Positions 1-7,528 of a stretch of 64,000 nucleotides of DNA are shown one piece after another. The notes under the pieces were generated by a model that made no database searches, had not been told where the DNA came from, and worked only from the letters and a program-made list of their open reading frames with translations. The position numbers and the translations under genes are program-made. The stretch comes from Atopobium sp. ICM42b (lineage in GTDB: Bacteria > Actinomycetota > Coriobacteriia > Coriobacteriales > Atopobiaceae): the NCBI GenBank assembly GCA_000564995.1, contig JDFH01000012.1, positions 59,881-123,880 on the forward strand, written 5' to 3'. Each line of letters opens with the position of its first letter. The stretch's first letter is position 1.

Positions 1-102
1 GTTAGACTCAGCCAAAGTAGAAGAAATTGCTGCAACAATTCCAGGAGCGTCGCTGCCCAAAACAGTGACAACAGCGCGATTTGCAGATGTTTCTGAAGCC
101 AT
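1..102 (-). CDS. ACT domain protein, 3' part outside window
   Basis: Only the first 34 codons are visible; the gene runs off the left edge. The start ATG is at 102. The peptide reads as a short leader, then VTVLGSDAPGIVAAIS, the beta strand and helix that open an ACT domain (compare small ligand-binding ACT proteins of about 90 residues). ACT domains bind amino acids or other small effectors and usually regulate a partner enzyme. The partner is not visible. It lies downstream of the CarD-like gene on the same strand, with 37 bp between them, so the two may share a transcript. Family assignment rests on 34 residues. Confidence 0.6.
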   Translation of the reverse strand, partial: MASETSANRAVVTVLGSDAPGIVAAISSTLAESN

Positions 103-139
103 AATTTCCCATCTCTTGAACGGATAGGTTAATTATAAG

Positions 140-640
140 CTACGCCTTTCCAATTTCTACGCCATAGCGTGAGCTAAACACCTTTTGAATCTCATCAACG
201 GTGCAATTAAGCGCCGTAATAAGCTCGTAAAGACCGCGATTACTGGCCATCTTAAAAATTCTCTCGTGAGAAACAGGTGGTTTTTTGTTGAGCGAACGCG
301 CCTTATCAATACGAGCTCTAAATGTTTTAGCAATACTAAAGGAGTCTTTACAAGAACCTTCTCTAATAGCGTGTCTAAAATGAGATTCCTCAAGCGATGC
401 ATTATGAATATGGAACGTAATAAGCTCAATTTGAGGATAGGTATCAACAAGATTCATGGCCTCGTCGTGCGTCATAAGATCACGAAGCCTGAACTCTTGA
501 TCAAGAGGAAATACAATTTGAACAGGATGTTTTTGCCCAATAGGAGACAAAACGTAGGCCGGAGTAGGCTCCGAAACTACATTTTCAACAAGACATACGC
601 CCTGACCTGGGTGAACGCAAAACTCGCCAACAGCTCGCAT
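140..640 (-). CDS. CarD/CdnL-like transcription regulator
   Basis: A 166-residue protein. Residues 1-60 (MRAVGEFCVHPGQGVC onward) match the RNA-polymerase-interacting domain of the CarD/CdnL/TRCF family: a hydrophobic strand, the HPGQGV turn, then a beta-rich stretch. The C-terminal two thirds are helical and basic, as in the DNA-contacting part of CarD. Such proteins stabilise promoter open complexes, often at rRNA and housekeeping promoters. The reading frame extends upstream, but the ATG at 640 has an AGGAG ribosome site 8 to 13 bases ahead and opens exactly at the domain, so I chose it. An extended -10 promoter lies just upstream. Confidence 0.75.
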   Translation of the reverse strand: MRAVGEFCVHPGQGVCLVENVVSEPTPAYVLSPIGQKHPVQIVFPLDQEFRLRDLMTHDEAMNLVDTYPQIELITFHIHNASLEESHFRHAIREGSCKDSFSIAKTFRARIDKARSLNKKPPVSHERIFKMASNRGLYELITALNCTVDEIQKVFSSRYGVEIGKA

Positions 641-665
641 AACACCACTCCTCTCGGATAACAAT

Positions 666-674
666 AGTATACCA
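666..674 (-). promoter_or_regulatory. Extended -10 promoter of the CarD-like gene
   Basis: On the minus strand the sequence reads TGGTATACT: a TG dinucleotide one base ahead of the hexamer TATACT. No good -35 box is seen at 17 bases, which suits an extended -10 promoter. Transcription would start near 659 and give a leader of about 20 bases containing the ribosome site. Confidence 0.45.
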
Positions 675-694
675 TGAGAAGCGTGTTTTAAGCC

Positions 695-730
695 AATGAC
701 CTGCAACTTTATAACTTGTCGCAGGTCATT
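695..730. terminator. Hairpin downstream of the cyclophilin gene
   Basis: AATGACCTGC at 695-704 pairs with GCAGGTCATT at 721-730, a perfect 10 bp stem with a 16 base loop, just after the stop of the cyclophilin gene. Neither strand has a clear run of T after the stem, so termination may be weak or Rho-assisted. Confidence 0.4.
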
Positions 731-761
731 CAATAACATAACAATATTTTATATAAGGAAT

Positions 762-1475
762 CTAATCAATCATTGTGATGGACTCAATGACTGGTTGCTC
801 TGAAGCAGGGATAGTTCCATTTGAATCGATTGGGGTTACGCCTTTACAAATTGCATCGACAACGTCCATTCCACTTGTTACCGTGCCAAATGCAGCGTAA
901 TTTCCATTCAGAGTTGAGTTGTCTGCCTGCATGATAAAGAACTGTGAGCTTGCAGAGTTTGGATCTTGGGCGCGTGCCATGGAAATAGTTCCACGTGTAT
1001 GCGAGATGTTATTCTCGACACCGTTTTTGGTGAACTCACCCTTGATTTTGTTCTCGGATCCGCCCGAGCCGTTGCCCTTAGGATCTCCGCCCTGAATCAT
1101 GAAGCCGTCAATAATACGATGGAACGTAAGGCCGTTATAGAAGCCTGATTCGGCAAGATGAGCAAAGTTGGAGACCGTAATAGGTGCAACATTTGCGTTA
1201 AGAGTTGCCTCGATAGTGCCGTAATCCTTCACCACAATGCGAACGTGATGGATCCCCTTTGCATACGGGTCATCCGCTGCTACGGAATCAATGTAGCCCT
1301 TGTTTTGCGAGCTCTGAGACTGCGTCTGTTGCGTCTGTTGGGATTGCTGTGATTGCGAGTTTGCTTGAGGCTGAGACTTATCAGCACCCCTCATAAGAGA
1401 GAAGAATATTGCTCCCAGCGCAAGCACAACAATAACAACAACACCATACAGTCGGCGATTCTTTGTTTGAAACAC
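762..1475 (-). CDS. Membrane-anchored cyclophilin-type peptidyl-prolyl isomerase
   Basis: 237 residues. Residues 9-28 form one membrane segment after a basic start, followed by a Q/S-rich linker (about 34-58), then a cyclophilin domain from about residue 72. Conserved cyclophilin blocks are visible: FHRIIDGFMIQGGDP, the SMAR block, and SSQFFI. The enzyme speeds cis-trans isomerisation of proline bonds, here outside the membrane, probably for folding secreted proteins. No lipobox cysteine is present, so it is anchored by an uncleaved segment or released by signal peptidase. The start is GTG at 1475 with GAGGAGG seven bases ahead. It follows the tannase-like gene by 15 bp on the same strand, so the two are likely cotranscribed. 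Confidence 0.85.
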   Translation of the reverse strand: MFQTKNRRLYGVVVIVVLALGAIFFSLMRGADKSQPQANSQSQQSQQTQQTQSQSSQNKGYIDSVAADDPYAKGIHHVRIVVKDYGTIEATLNANVAPITVSNFAHLAESGFYNGLTFHRIIDGFMIQGGDPKGNGSGGSENKIKGEFTKNGVENNISHTRGTISMARAQDPNSASSQFFIMQADNSTLNGNYAAFGTVTSGMDVVDAICKGVTPIDSNGTIPASEQPVIESITMID

Positions 1476-1490
1476 GCTATGCCCTCCTCT

Positions 1491-3314
1491 TTAAGCAGAC
1501 GCGCACGAAACAATCCAAGACACCAAGTTGGCAGTTGCATTGCCTGTTCTCTCGGCAAGAACGTGGCCCTTATCCCAAACAAGCGTGTAATCAACACTGC
1601 TCACGCCCGAGAAATGCTTTAGAGACAGGCCCAAATTGAACGAGGTGCAAATTGAAGTATCAGTATTCTGAGCGCCCTCATTAATACGCCAATAAGGAGC
1701 AACCGATGCTGTCTGATAGCCTTTGTAAGATGCGCTGGTAAAGTACAGTGGATTGAACATATCAACACGAGTTGGAATGTCATTCTCCAGCGTATCAGCC
1801 TTATTCAGATCAGAGGTCCAATCATTAGCGTAGCTGGACTTCCAATCGGCAAGCTTCATGTACGTATCAAGGTTCTTTTTAATGAGGTCAGCAGTCTGCT
1901 CATCAAAATGCAGTGTACTTTGCTCTCCAACACCAAAAAGCTGATTAGCGCGGGTGCTTCTATCAGGAGCATCAAAAGCTCCAACTGGAAGCGACGCGCC
2001 TCTTAAGGCTCGCGAGAAACCCCTCAAGTTCTCAAGCTCAACGCTCTGACGACGAAGGTTATATACAACCCAAATAGATTCTGAGTTCAGAGAGCCAAAA
2101 TAGTGCTCAGCAGTATCGTAGATAGTAGATTGAACCTGCTGAGTAGCAGGAGCTGCATTATCTGTACCACGAACCGTCGCGAGATTTGGATCACCTGGGA
2201 ACGTAGGCTCTTCCAGTCGCTGAGGCGTAGAGGTATATGGGAACGCGTTGTCTCTGACAAAGTTATTTGCAGAGGTCTTGAGCTCGTTGATAAGAAGGTC
2301 TGCATATGATCCAGCGGTATAGACGCCAGAGTTAGTTTCATCAAGACTGACCTTACAATCATTGCTGTCGAGAAGATCCATGTTGTTGACAAATGAAGCA
2401 TATGCACCAGCAAGATCTTGCGAGAGAGGTTGGGTCCATACACCCTCAGCACGGGAGTCTGTTGCATCTGCATACTGACCAGCTGACCACTCATACGCTG
2501 CGTCTGCAAGATCATATGAGGTTGCCGGACACCATGAAGCGCTGCCATAAATAGAGTCTGAAAGCTGCTCGCCCTTCTCGCTATGTGTAGCAGCGCCAAC
2601 AGCCTTAAGATATGGCGTATAGAGCGGAGAGTCTCCCGAGGTTCCAAGCACTGCGCTGAGGCCGCCGCCAGCTGCAAAGCCAAACACAAAAATCTTTGAT
2701 GTATTGCATGGGAGCAGCTCGTTGTTGTAGCGCAAATACCTGATAGCTGCCTTGAAGTCTACTGCTGGCCAAGGAGATCCACCCGCGTAAAGCTCGTCCG
2801 AGCCTGTAGTTGAATCGTAGCCGGCGCTTCTACCGCGGAAACCTGCGTATACGTACACAAAGCCAGCCTCAAGGTACGGTGCAAGGCCTTCGTATGAGTA
2901 ACTTGTAGGGGCGCTCTGAGGGAACAGCGTTGCCGTGTTAATAGGCATGACAATTGGCGCGGTACGTGCGGTGAAGCTGCCCACAACGGCCTTCTCGCTT
3001 ACTTCGCACTCGTAGGTAGAACCCTTCTTAGTTCCCGAGAAATACTTTCCAGGTACAAAGACCGAGAGGGTATTCACCGACTTGCTTGCAGGCTTAGTGC
3101 AGTACTGAATACCCAGCTGATAGTAGCAGTCGTTATCCTCGTCATAACTCCACTGGGTCATGTCCAGCTTAAGTGACTTGAACTCTTCAAGGTCCACGTT
3201 AGATGCAGGCTGATTCGTATCCTCAGACGTCCTTGCCTGTGGAGTACATGCAGCCAAGGTGCCTGCAGCTCCCAAAGCAGAAAGGGACAAGAATTCTTTT
3301 CTCGTAAAGGCCAT
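1491..3314 (-). CDS. Tannase-like alpha/beta hydrolase lipoprotein, nucleophile serine replaced by alanine
   Basis: 607 residues. The N terminus has a twin-arginine-free signal and the lipobox LAAC, so it should be a lipoprotein outside the cell. The body resembles bacterial tannases and feruloyl-esterase-like hydrolases: a central strand-turn-helix reading FGFAAGGGLSAVLGTSGDS near residue 215, followed by SPLYTPYLKAVGAA and a WCPATSYDLADAAYEW block. In active members the turn is G-x-S-x-G. Here it is G-F-A-A-G, checked on the DNA as GGC TTT GCA GCT GGC. The C-terminal histidine block (DKGHVLAERTG) is kept. It may therefore bind but not hydrolyse galloyl esters or a related ligand. The ATG at 3314 has GAGGGG ahead of it. 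Confidence 0.7.
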   Translation of the reverse strand: MAFTRKEFLSLSALGAAGTLAACTPQARTSEDTNQPASNVDLEEFKSLKLDMTQWSYDEDNDCYYQLGIQYCTKPASKSVNTLSVFVPGKYFSGTKKGSTYECEVSEKAVVGSFTARTAPIVMPINTATLFPQSAPTSYSYEGLAPYLEAGFVYVYAGFRGRSAGYDSTTGSDELYAGGSPWPAVDFKAAIRYLRYNNELLPCNTSKIFVFGFAAGGGLSAVLGTSGDSPLYTPYLKAVGAATHSEKGEQLSDSIYGSASWCPATSYDLADAAYEWSAGQYADATDSRAEGVWTQPLSQDLAGAYASFVNNMDLLDSNDCKVSLDETNSGVYTAGSYADLLINELKTSANNFVRDNAFPYTSTPQRLEEPTFPGDPNLATVRGTDNAAPATQQVQSTIYDTAEHYFGSLNSESIWVVYNLRRQSVELENLRGFSRALRGASLPVGAFDAPDRSTRANQLFGVGEQSTLHFDEQTADLIKKNLDTYMKLADWKSSYANDWTSDLNKADTLENDIPTRVDMFNPLYFTSASYKGYQTASVAPYWRINEGAQNTDTSICTSFNLGLSLKHFSGVSSVDYTLVWDKGHVLAERTGNATANLVSWIVSCASA

Positions 3315-3443
3315 AATTTCCCCTCGAATAGTTTATTCAGTGGAGGCAGCAACGACCGCTGACCTAGTTCAAGCTAGACAATCTATTGTACCAATTTGCA
3401 AACGTGTATGCTTAAGAGCAAGCGTTTAGAGAAACGAGTTAGC

Positions 3444-3713
3444 ATGCCAAAAGTTGTCAACTTCTTTGACCTCATTCATCTCAATGAAAGGCTCGAACAA
3501 CAGGGACTTTTAAGCAAAATCCACCTGCGTGACACATGTGGTAAGCAAACTCTCTGGATAGAGCTCCCCTCTGACGAGAAAACCGATGAGCGCGAGAAAA
3601 TCGACGGTCAAGAGCTTGAGAAAACAAAGGAGCAAATTGAGGCGTTTTTTGCAATAAAAGGCATGACCGTTGAATTTGACCTCACTGGCGGAAAAAATTT
3701 CTGGATTGTATAA
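3444..3713 (+). CDS. Small conserved-looking hypothetical protein
   Basis: About 89 residues starting MPKVVNFFDLIHL. It is charged, has no membrane segment or signal, and carries a Glu/Lys-rich middle (about 45-70) likely to be helical, then a short beta-like end. I do not recognise the family. The reading frame continues upstream to an ATG at 3408 and a TTG at 3396. I prefer 3444 because the preceding residues look non-conserved, but no start has a strong ribosome site. It lies divergent to the tannase-like gene and just ahead of tRNA-Phe. Confidence 0.5.
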   Translation: MPKVVNFFDLIHLNERLEQQGLLSKIHLRDTCGKQTLWIELPSDEKTDEREKIDGQELEKTKEQIEAFFAIKGMTVEFDLTGGKNFWIV

Positions 3714-3722
3714 ATTGCCCGC

Positions 3723-3750
3723 TTGACGAAGCGCTTGAGTCTGTTATAGT
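3723..3750 (+). promoter_or_regulatory. Promoter of tRNA-Phe
   Basis: TTGACG at 3723-3728 and TATAGT at 3745-3750, separated by 16 bases, close to the housekeeping sigma consensus. The mature tRNA begins 25 bases after the -10 box. Confidence 0.7.
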
Positions 3751-3774
3751 AAATAAGCTTTTCGAAGCACCAAT

Positions 3775-3850
3775 GGCTGGGTAGCTCAGTTGGTAGAGCA
3801 GGGGACTGAAAATCCCCGTGTCAGGGGTTCGATTCCCTTCCCCGCCACCA
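3775..3850 (+). tRNA. tRNA-Phe (GAA)
   Basis: A 76 base cloverleaf with encoded CCA. The D arm (GCTC/GAGC), the anticodon arm GGGGA-CTGAAAA-TCCCC with anticodon GAA, and the T arm with TTCGATT are all present. In the acceptor stem the 5' strand GGCTGGG faces CCCCGCC, which leaves one U-C mismatch at pair 4:69; all other pairs form. A promoter precedes it and a strong terminator follows. Confidence 0.95.
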
Positions 3851-3860
3851 CGACTTGAAT

Positions 3861-3894
3861 CGGCTCAGAGAGAAATCTCTGAGCCGTTTTCTTT
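3861..3894 (+). terminator. Terminator after tRNA-Phe
   Basis: An 11 bp perfect stem, CGGCTCAGAGA (3861-3871) with TCTCTGAGCCG (3876-3886), closed by a GAAA tetraloop and followed by TTTTCTTTT. A classical intrinsic terminator. Confidence 0.9.
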
Positions 3895-3930
3895 TATCTT
3901 TTGATGTTGACGCGGCAAGTAATAAACAGT

Positions 3931-3964
3931 AAAGGACGAGCCTCTTTTAAGAAGCACGTCCTTT
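3931..3964 (-). terminator. Probable terminator of the XRE gene
   Basis: AAAGGACG and CGTCCTTT flank an inner GCTTCTT/AAGAGGC stem. On the minus-strand RNA all inner pairs form (one G-U), with a single mismatch between the two helices. On the plus strand the same place has a C-A mismatch, which favours a minus-strand role. Only TTTA follows, so the U tract is short. Confidence 0.5.
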
Positions 3965-4014
3965 AACAAGCACATCTTTCATAGGGATCTTGCATTAAAA
4001 AATTGGACTAAAAA

Positions 4015-4242
4015 CTATCGATACGTACGCAACGCTTCGATAAGTTCGGAAGCTTCTATACCTAAGGCTTCGGCAAAAGAAAAAACTTCTCCGAGCTTAA
4101 CGCCACGCTCGCCTGATTCAACCTTTGATATAAATGCTTGATCTCCAGCAAGATGCTCAGCAACCGCCTCTTGGGTAAGACGTTGCTTCTTTCGCAAATC
4201 GCGAAGGCACTGGCCCACTAATCTGTTAGATATCTGCTCCAT
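4015..4242 (-). CDS. XRE-family helix-turn-helix regulator
   Basis: 75 residues, almost entirely one Cro/C1-type HTH: LRDLRKKQRLTQEAVAEHL is helices 1-2, then QAFISKVESGERGVKLGEVFSFAEALG holds the recognition helix and helices 4-5. It has no sensor domain, so it is a minimal repressor or a controller protein. No restriction enzyme, toxin or phage gene lies beside it. A perfect 8 bp inverted repeat sits 26 bases ahead of its start and is a likely autoregulatory operator. The ribosome site is weak. Confidence 0.85.
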   Translation of the reverse strand: MEQISNRLVGQCLRDLRKKQRLTQEAVAEHLAGDQAFISKVESGERGVKLGEVFSFAEALGIEASELIEALRTYR

Positions 4243-4267
4243 AAGTGCAGCGTAAAACTATCAACTC

Positions 4268-4290
4268 AAATATGCCAAAATCGCATATTT
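4268..4290. promoter_or_regulatory. Palindromic operator candidate of the XRE gene
   Basis: AAATATGC (4268-4275) and GCATATTT (4283-4290) form a perfect inverted repeat with a 7 base spacer, just upstream of the XRE start at 4242. Size and position fit a dimeric HTH repressor binding its own promoter. Confidence 0.5.
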
Positions 4291-4293
4291 TCT

Positions 4294-4333
4294 AAAAAAA
4301 GAAATTCTCCCCGATTAGTTCACGGGGAGAATT
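4294..4333 (-). terminator. Terminator of the DUF2207 gene
   Basis: AATTCTCCCCG (4303-4313) pairs perfectly with CGGGGAGAATT (4323-4333). On the minus strand the stem is followed by TTCTTTTTTT, so it ends transcription of the DUF2207 gene. Confidence 0.9.
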
Positions 4334-4383
4334 AAGACCTTTAAACGTTGCTTCTTGCAGTGTTTATTGAAGCGTTTATGGCG

Positions 4384-6366
4384 TTAGAAACCGCCACCGC
4401 CACCGCCACCGCCGAAGCCGCCGCCTCCTCCGCCGGAGAAGCCGCCACCAAAACCACCGCCGGAGCTTGAGTTAGAAGAAGCAAGTGCCGCTGTTGAGAC
4501 GGAATGAGCAGCTGTAACGCTCTTAGTTACGCTCTCAATTGCATTGGTTCGCATGCCATTTCCATAGTAATACCAGCTATAAACAGGCATAAACTGAGGA
4601 TCTTTGAGCATCTCTGGCATTGCAACTTTCAGCTGCTCGATAACCTTATCCGCAACACCAAGCGCAACTGCCATAACCAGAAGCCTATTCCAGAGAATGA
4701 CATCGGTTGGAATTGCTTCGTGCAGGTTAGTGAACTCAGTAAGCCACTTTCTTAGCGCACGAGTCTTAGCGAGCGTCTCAACACCTTCTCTGTTCATTAA
4801 ATCGAAAGAGCCAATGTTTACAAGTGCAACCAGGCCGGCAATGACAAGAATAAACAGATGTAGTAGTAGATTGGCAAATGAAACATCAGCCATAACACCC
4901 ATCATGAATGCAGCAGCGGCAACAAGAACATCGACAGCAATCAGAGCACCAAGAATTCCCTTACCGTGGAATGGAATCTTATTTGTTCCATACTTAGCAG
5001 CATAGCTAAGCTTGATGGGGCTCTCCCAAGACTCATATGCCTTATTAAAATCTTCTGGATGTGATGAAGCATACTTACCAATTTGTTTCATGGTAACAGT
5101 AGTATTTACCGCTCCAGATTCTCCAGCCTTATCAAAGATTAGCTTCATTGCCATGATATCAATCTTATTTGACTGTGAACTGCCAGGGTAGAAAGGCTGC
5201 TGGCTTTCTGAAAGGTCTTGAACCTTTGTAAGACAATAATCAGACTTCTCCATACCAAGGAAGTTTGTACTAACCGTCTTATTCAAGCTAATGTACTTTG
5301 AATCAGAAAGGTGCATAAGGGTTGCTGTCAGAGCGTCTCCCTTAATTAACTCACCGTTGTAAAGCATGGAAAGGACTGCTGGGTGATCATTAGATGGGAC
5401 ATCTCTGTAGTAAAGGTCATTAAACTGAGGGGTCATAACCTTTTTGTATTTAATACGCAGCAAGATTGCTGCTACAACGGTGATAGCTGCAAGTACTAAT
5501 GGTGCATAAAGAATAAGAGCTACCTGAGTTTTTGCAACATCACGCTTGTGATTTGCCTCGTCAGCCCACGCTTGTTCCTCAGACAGAATGCTGCTCAGTT
5601 TATTCTGCTGAATGGGAGTTAGCCCAGAAACCCAATCGGTTGGGAACGTAATACGAGCTTCCGCAAACTCATCAGTTCCCACGCCAGGGACTTTGTAGAC
5701 GACCGCATTATTGGTAATTTCTACATTCGCGTCTAGTGGACCATGTCCCCAAGCACGAACTGTATCTCCAGCCACAATTGACTGTCCTGAAGGAACAGGA
5801 AGATGAATAGTAGCCGTTACATTGCGAGACTCTGAATCCCAGCCATCAGATACAAATTTCCAGTACAACTCTGCAGTATCAGACCAGTTTGTTACAACAT
5901 TAGTAATGTCATACTCGATAGTTATATGTGCATACTCATCATCATGTGCTGAATAAATCTTCAAGTTCAACATATTGCCTGATAGAGTGGGAACATAATA
6001 CTCGTCTGAGCTGGCACTATTTCCATTTGAGTCTTTGCTGTAAAGCTGACGCGTTCCCTGCTTATCCTGAACGGTAACTGAAGTAATGTTTACTTCAACG
6101 TTCTGCCCATTATATTTATTCTTTCCAACTGGAAGATTCCAATAGACACCGTGAAAGCTTCCTCTGAAATAGAATGTACGAGTTTCTACGACATGCAACG
6201 TTCCGTCCTTTTGAACCGTCGCATCAATATTTACCGTATCTATTGAAAGGTCACGTGCAAATGCTTTTGCCGGTGCAATTAGAAACGCAACAGCCAAAAG
6301 CATTACGCAAAGCGCAATCCTTACAAACTGGCTCTTTTTAGAAGAGCGAAGCGAAACTTTATACAT
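4384..6366 (-). CDS. DUF2207 family membrane protein
   Basis: 660 residues with a cleavable signal (about 1-38), an extracytoplasmic DUF2207 domain (about 40-250, including TRTFYFRGSFHGVYWNLPVG), a membrane segment near 283-305, a soluble region, two further membrane segments near 470-515, and a C-terminal tail of glycine and phenylalanine (about 636-660). This order is typical of the DUF2207 (YciQ-like) family, whose function is not established. The glycine tail is encoded by a GC-rich repetitive stretch at 4384-4460. The ATG has AAGGAG five bases ahead. It lies downstream of the Tad operon but has its own terminator. Confidence 0.85.
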   Translation of the reverse strand: MYKVSLRSSKKSQFVRIALCVMLLAVAFLIAPAKAFARDLSIDTVNIDATVQKDGTLHVVETRTFYFRGSFHGVYWNLPVGKNKYNGQNVEVNITSVTVQDKQGTRQLYSKDSNGNSASSDEYYVPTLSGNMLNLKIYSAHDDEYAHITIEYDITNVVTNWSDTAELYWKFVSDGWDSESRNVTATIHLPVPSGQSIVAGDTVRAWGHGPLDANVEITNNAVVYKVPGVGTDEFAEARITFPTDWVSGLTPIQQNKLSSILSEEQAWADEANHKRDVAKTQVALILYAPLVLAAITVVAAILLRIKYKKVMTPQFNDLYYRDVPSNDHPAVLSMLYNGELIKGDALTATLMHLSDSKYISLNKTVSTNFLGMEKSDYCLTKVQDLSESQQPFYPGSSQSNKIDIMAMKLIFDKAGESGAVNTTVTMKQIGKYASSHPEDFNKAYESWESPIKLSYAAKYGTNKIPFHGKGILGALIAVDVLVAAAAFMMGVMADVSFANLLLHLFILVIAGLVALVNIGSFDLMNREGVETLAKTRALRKWLTEFTNLHEAIPTDVILWNRLLVMAVALGVADKVIEQLKVAMPEMLKDPQFMPVYSWYYYGNGMRTNAIESVTKSVTAAHSVSTAALASSNSSSGGGFGGGFSGGGGGGFGGGGGGGGF

Positions 6367-6421
6367 GAAAACTCCTTTATGTTACTTTCGCAACTCTTCC
6401 TAAAAGGATACCACGTACTAA

Positions 6422-6694
6422 TTAATCTGCTGGTGAATATGAGTTATCCAGTTCAAACAAAGCAGGTGGCAGTCCTTTATCCCACTCCTCTCCTACTTCC
6501 TCAGAAAGCAAATACTCATCAGTTTCTATAAGAGGAAGGTTAGCAATTCTTTTATTTCTTGATGTTTCGAGATTGCATACAAGCGAGCTTGGGCCGCTGA
6601 AGTCTAGAAGGCACCCGTAACAAATTCTCATGTCCTGAAATAACTTTTCTCCGCATCTGGGGCAAATTTTGACGGAGTAGTTTTCTATAGCCAT
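6422..6694 (-). CDS. Small zinc-ribbon protein at the end of the Tad operon
   Basis: About 90 residues. CPRCGEKLFQDMRICYGCLLDF is a clear CxxC...CxxC zinc ribbon near residues 10-31; the rest is acidic and unrecognised. I chose the ATG at 6694 because GAAGGAG lies at proper distance. The gene begins inside the DUF192 gene and overlaps it by 143 bp in another frame. Its place as last gene of the Tad operon suggests an accessory or regulatory role there, but nothing in the sequence proves it. Confidence 0.7.
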   Translation of the reverse strand: MAIENYSVKICPRCGEKLFQDMRICYGCLLDFSGPSSLVCNLETSRNKRIANLPLIETDEYLLSEEVGEEWDKGLPPALFELDNSYSPAD

Positions 6695-7073
6695 AGCGAC
6701 TCCTTCTTTCAACATTGCTTTCCTCGGTACTTATTTCTTGAATGAGCACTTTCTGTCCCACTTCAAACCATGGGAAATCATCAACTGATGGTCTTTCAAA
6801 TGTGCAATAGGCGCCTGCGCAGCTATGAATTTGTTTAGGCTGTACTCGTCTCCGAATTTTTAGAATTTCTCCATGATCATCTGCAAATGCAATATCAATC
6901 GGATATGTCATTCCAAAAGTATGAACTGAAGAACACCTCAGAAGTAATACTGGAGGAGCTGTTATCTCGGTACCCAAAAGCCCAACGAACTTTTCGAAGC
7001 CCCCTTGTAACAATTCAAAAATCTGTTCAGAATTAGGGGCTTCTTCTATCGACACTTGTACGTTCATTTTCAA
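6552..7073 (-). CDS. DUF192 domain protein in the Tad operon
   Basis: 173 residues. Residues about 25-120 carry the DUF192 fold, with RCSSVHTFGMTYPIDIAFAD and the short strand-rich blocks after it. The function of DUF192 is unsettled; it often accompanies Tad pilus genes. The last roughly 50 residues are strongly basic and read through the start of the zinc-ribbon gene in another frame, so the family domain ends well before the stop. The TTG start overlaps the preceding stop (TTGA) with GGGAG seven bases ahead; an ATG at 7067 is the alternative. Confidence 0.7.
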   Translation of the reverse strand: MKMNVQVSIEEAPNSEQIFELLQGGFEKFVGLLGTEITAPPVLLLRCSSVHTFGMTYPIDIAFADDHGEILKIRRRVQPKQIHSCAGAYCTFERPSVDDFPWFEVGQKVLIQEISTEESNVERRSRYGYRKLLRQNLPQMRRKVISGHENLLRVPSRLQRPKLACMQSRNIKK

Positions 7074-7528
7074 ATCACAACTCCCGACTTATAAGGACTA
7101 ACAACAATTGAGGTTGTATGGGTAAGACATAGAGGAGACTCTAGTGACACTAAAGGGAGACGCAGGGTATGTGGCCAAGGCTTGTACTTAAGAGTTACTT
7201 GGTATTTAGGAAAAATAGAGACCATGTTCCCAATCCCCTCGCTTTCTCCCTCCAATGAGACAACAATGTCGCAATTGTCATCGCAATTAAGAGCAGCTTT
7301 TATTTTCTGAGTTAAGTTTTCTAGTGCTCCTCCATCTGTGGAATGACTAGAAGAAATTCCATGAGCAATAATTTGATCCGCCGCAACACGGTCAAACTTT
7401 GAGCACATATCTGCAAACTTAAATAAATTGATTGCAATTAGAGCAACCACTAATACAACCGGAAGAACCAATGCAGTCTCAACAAACATTTGCCCTTTTT
7501 GGCAACAAAGAAATTTCATTTTTCTCAT
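7070..7528 (-). CDS. TadE-like pseudopilin (second copy)
   Basis: 152 residues with the type IV pilin-like start KGQMFVETALVLPVVLVVALIAI: a G-Q processing site, glutamate at position +5, and a single membrane helix. A mostly beta C-terminal part follows, with a Cys-rich loop (CDDNCD). TadE-like minor pseudopilins are cut by a prepilin peptidase and join the Flp pilus machine. The ATG overlaps the stop of the TadG-like gene (ATGA), so translation is coupled. Confidence 0.75.
   Translation of the reverse strand: MRKMKFLCCQKGQMFVETALVLPVVLVVALIAINLFKFADMCSKFDRVAADQIIAHGISSSHSTDGGALENLTQKIKAALNCDDNCDIVVSLEGESEGIGNMVSIFPKYQVTLKYKPWPHTLRLPLVSLESPLCLTHTTSIVVSPYKSGVVI

Noticed and set aside
4384..4470. 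Short GC-rich tandem repeats as a possible repeat array
   Set aside because: They encode the glycine-rich tail of the DUF2207 protein, which is normal for that family.
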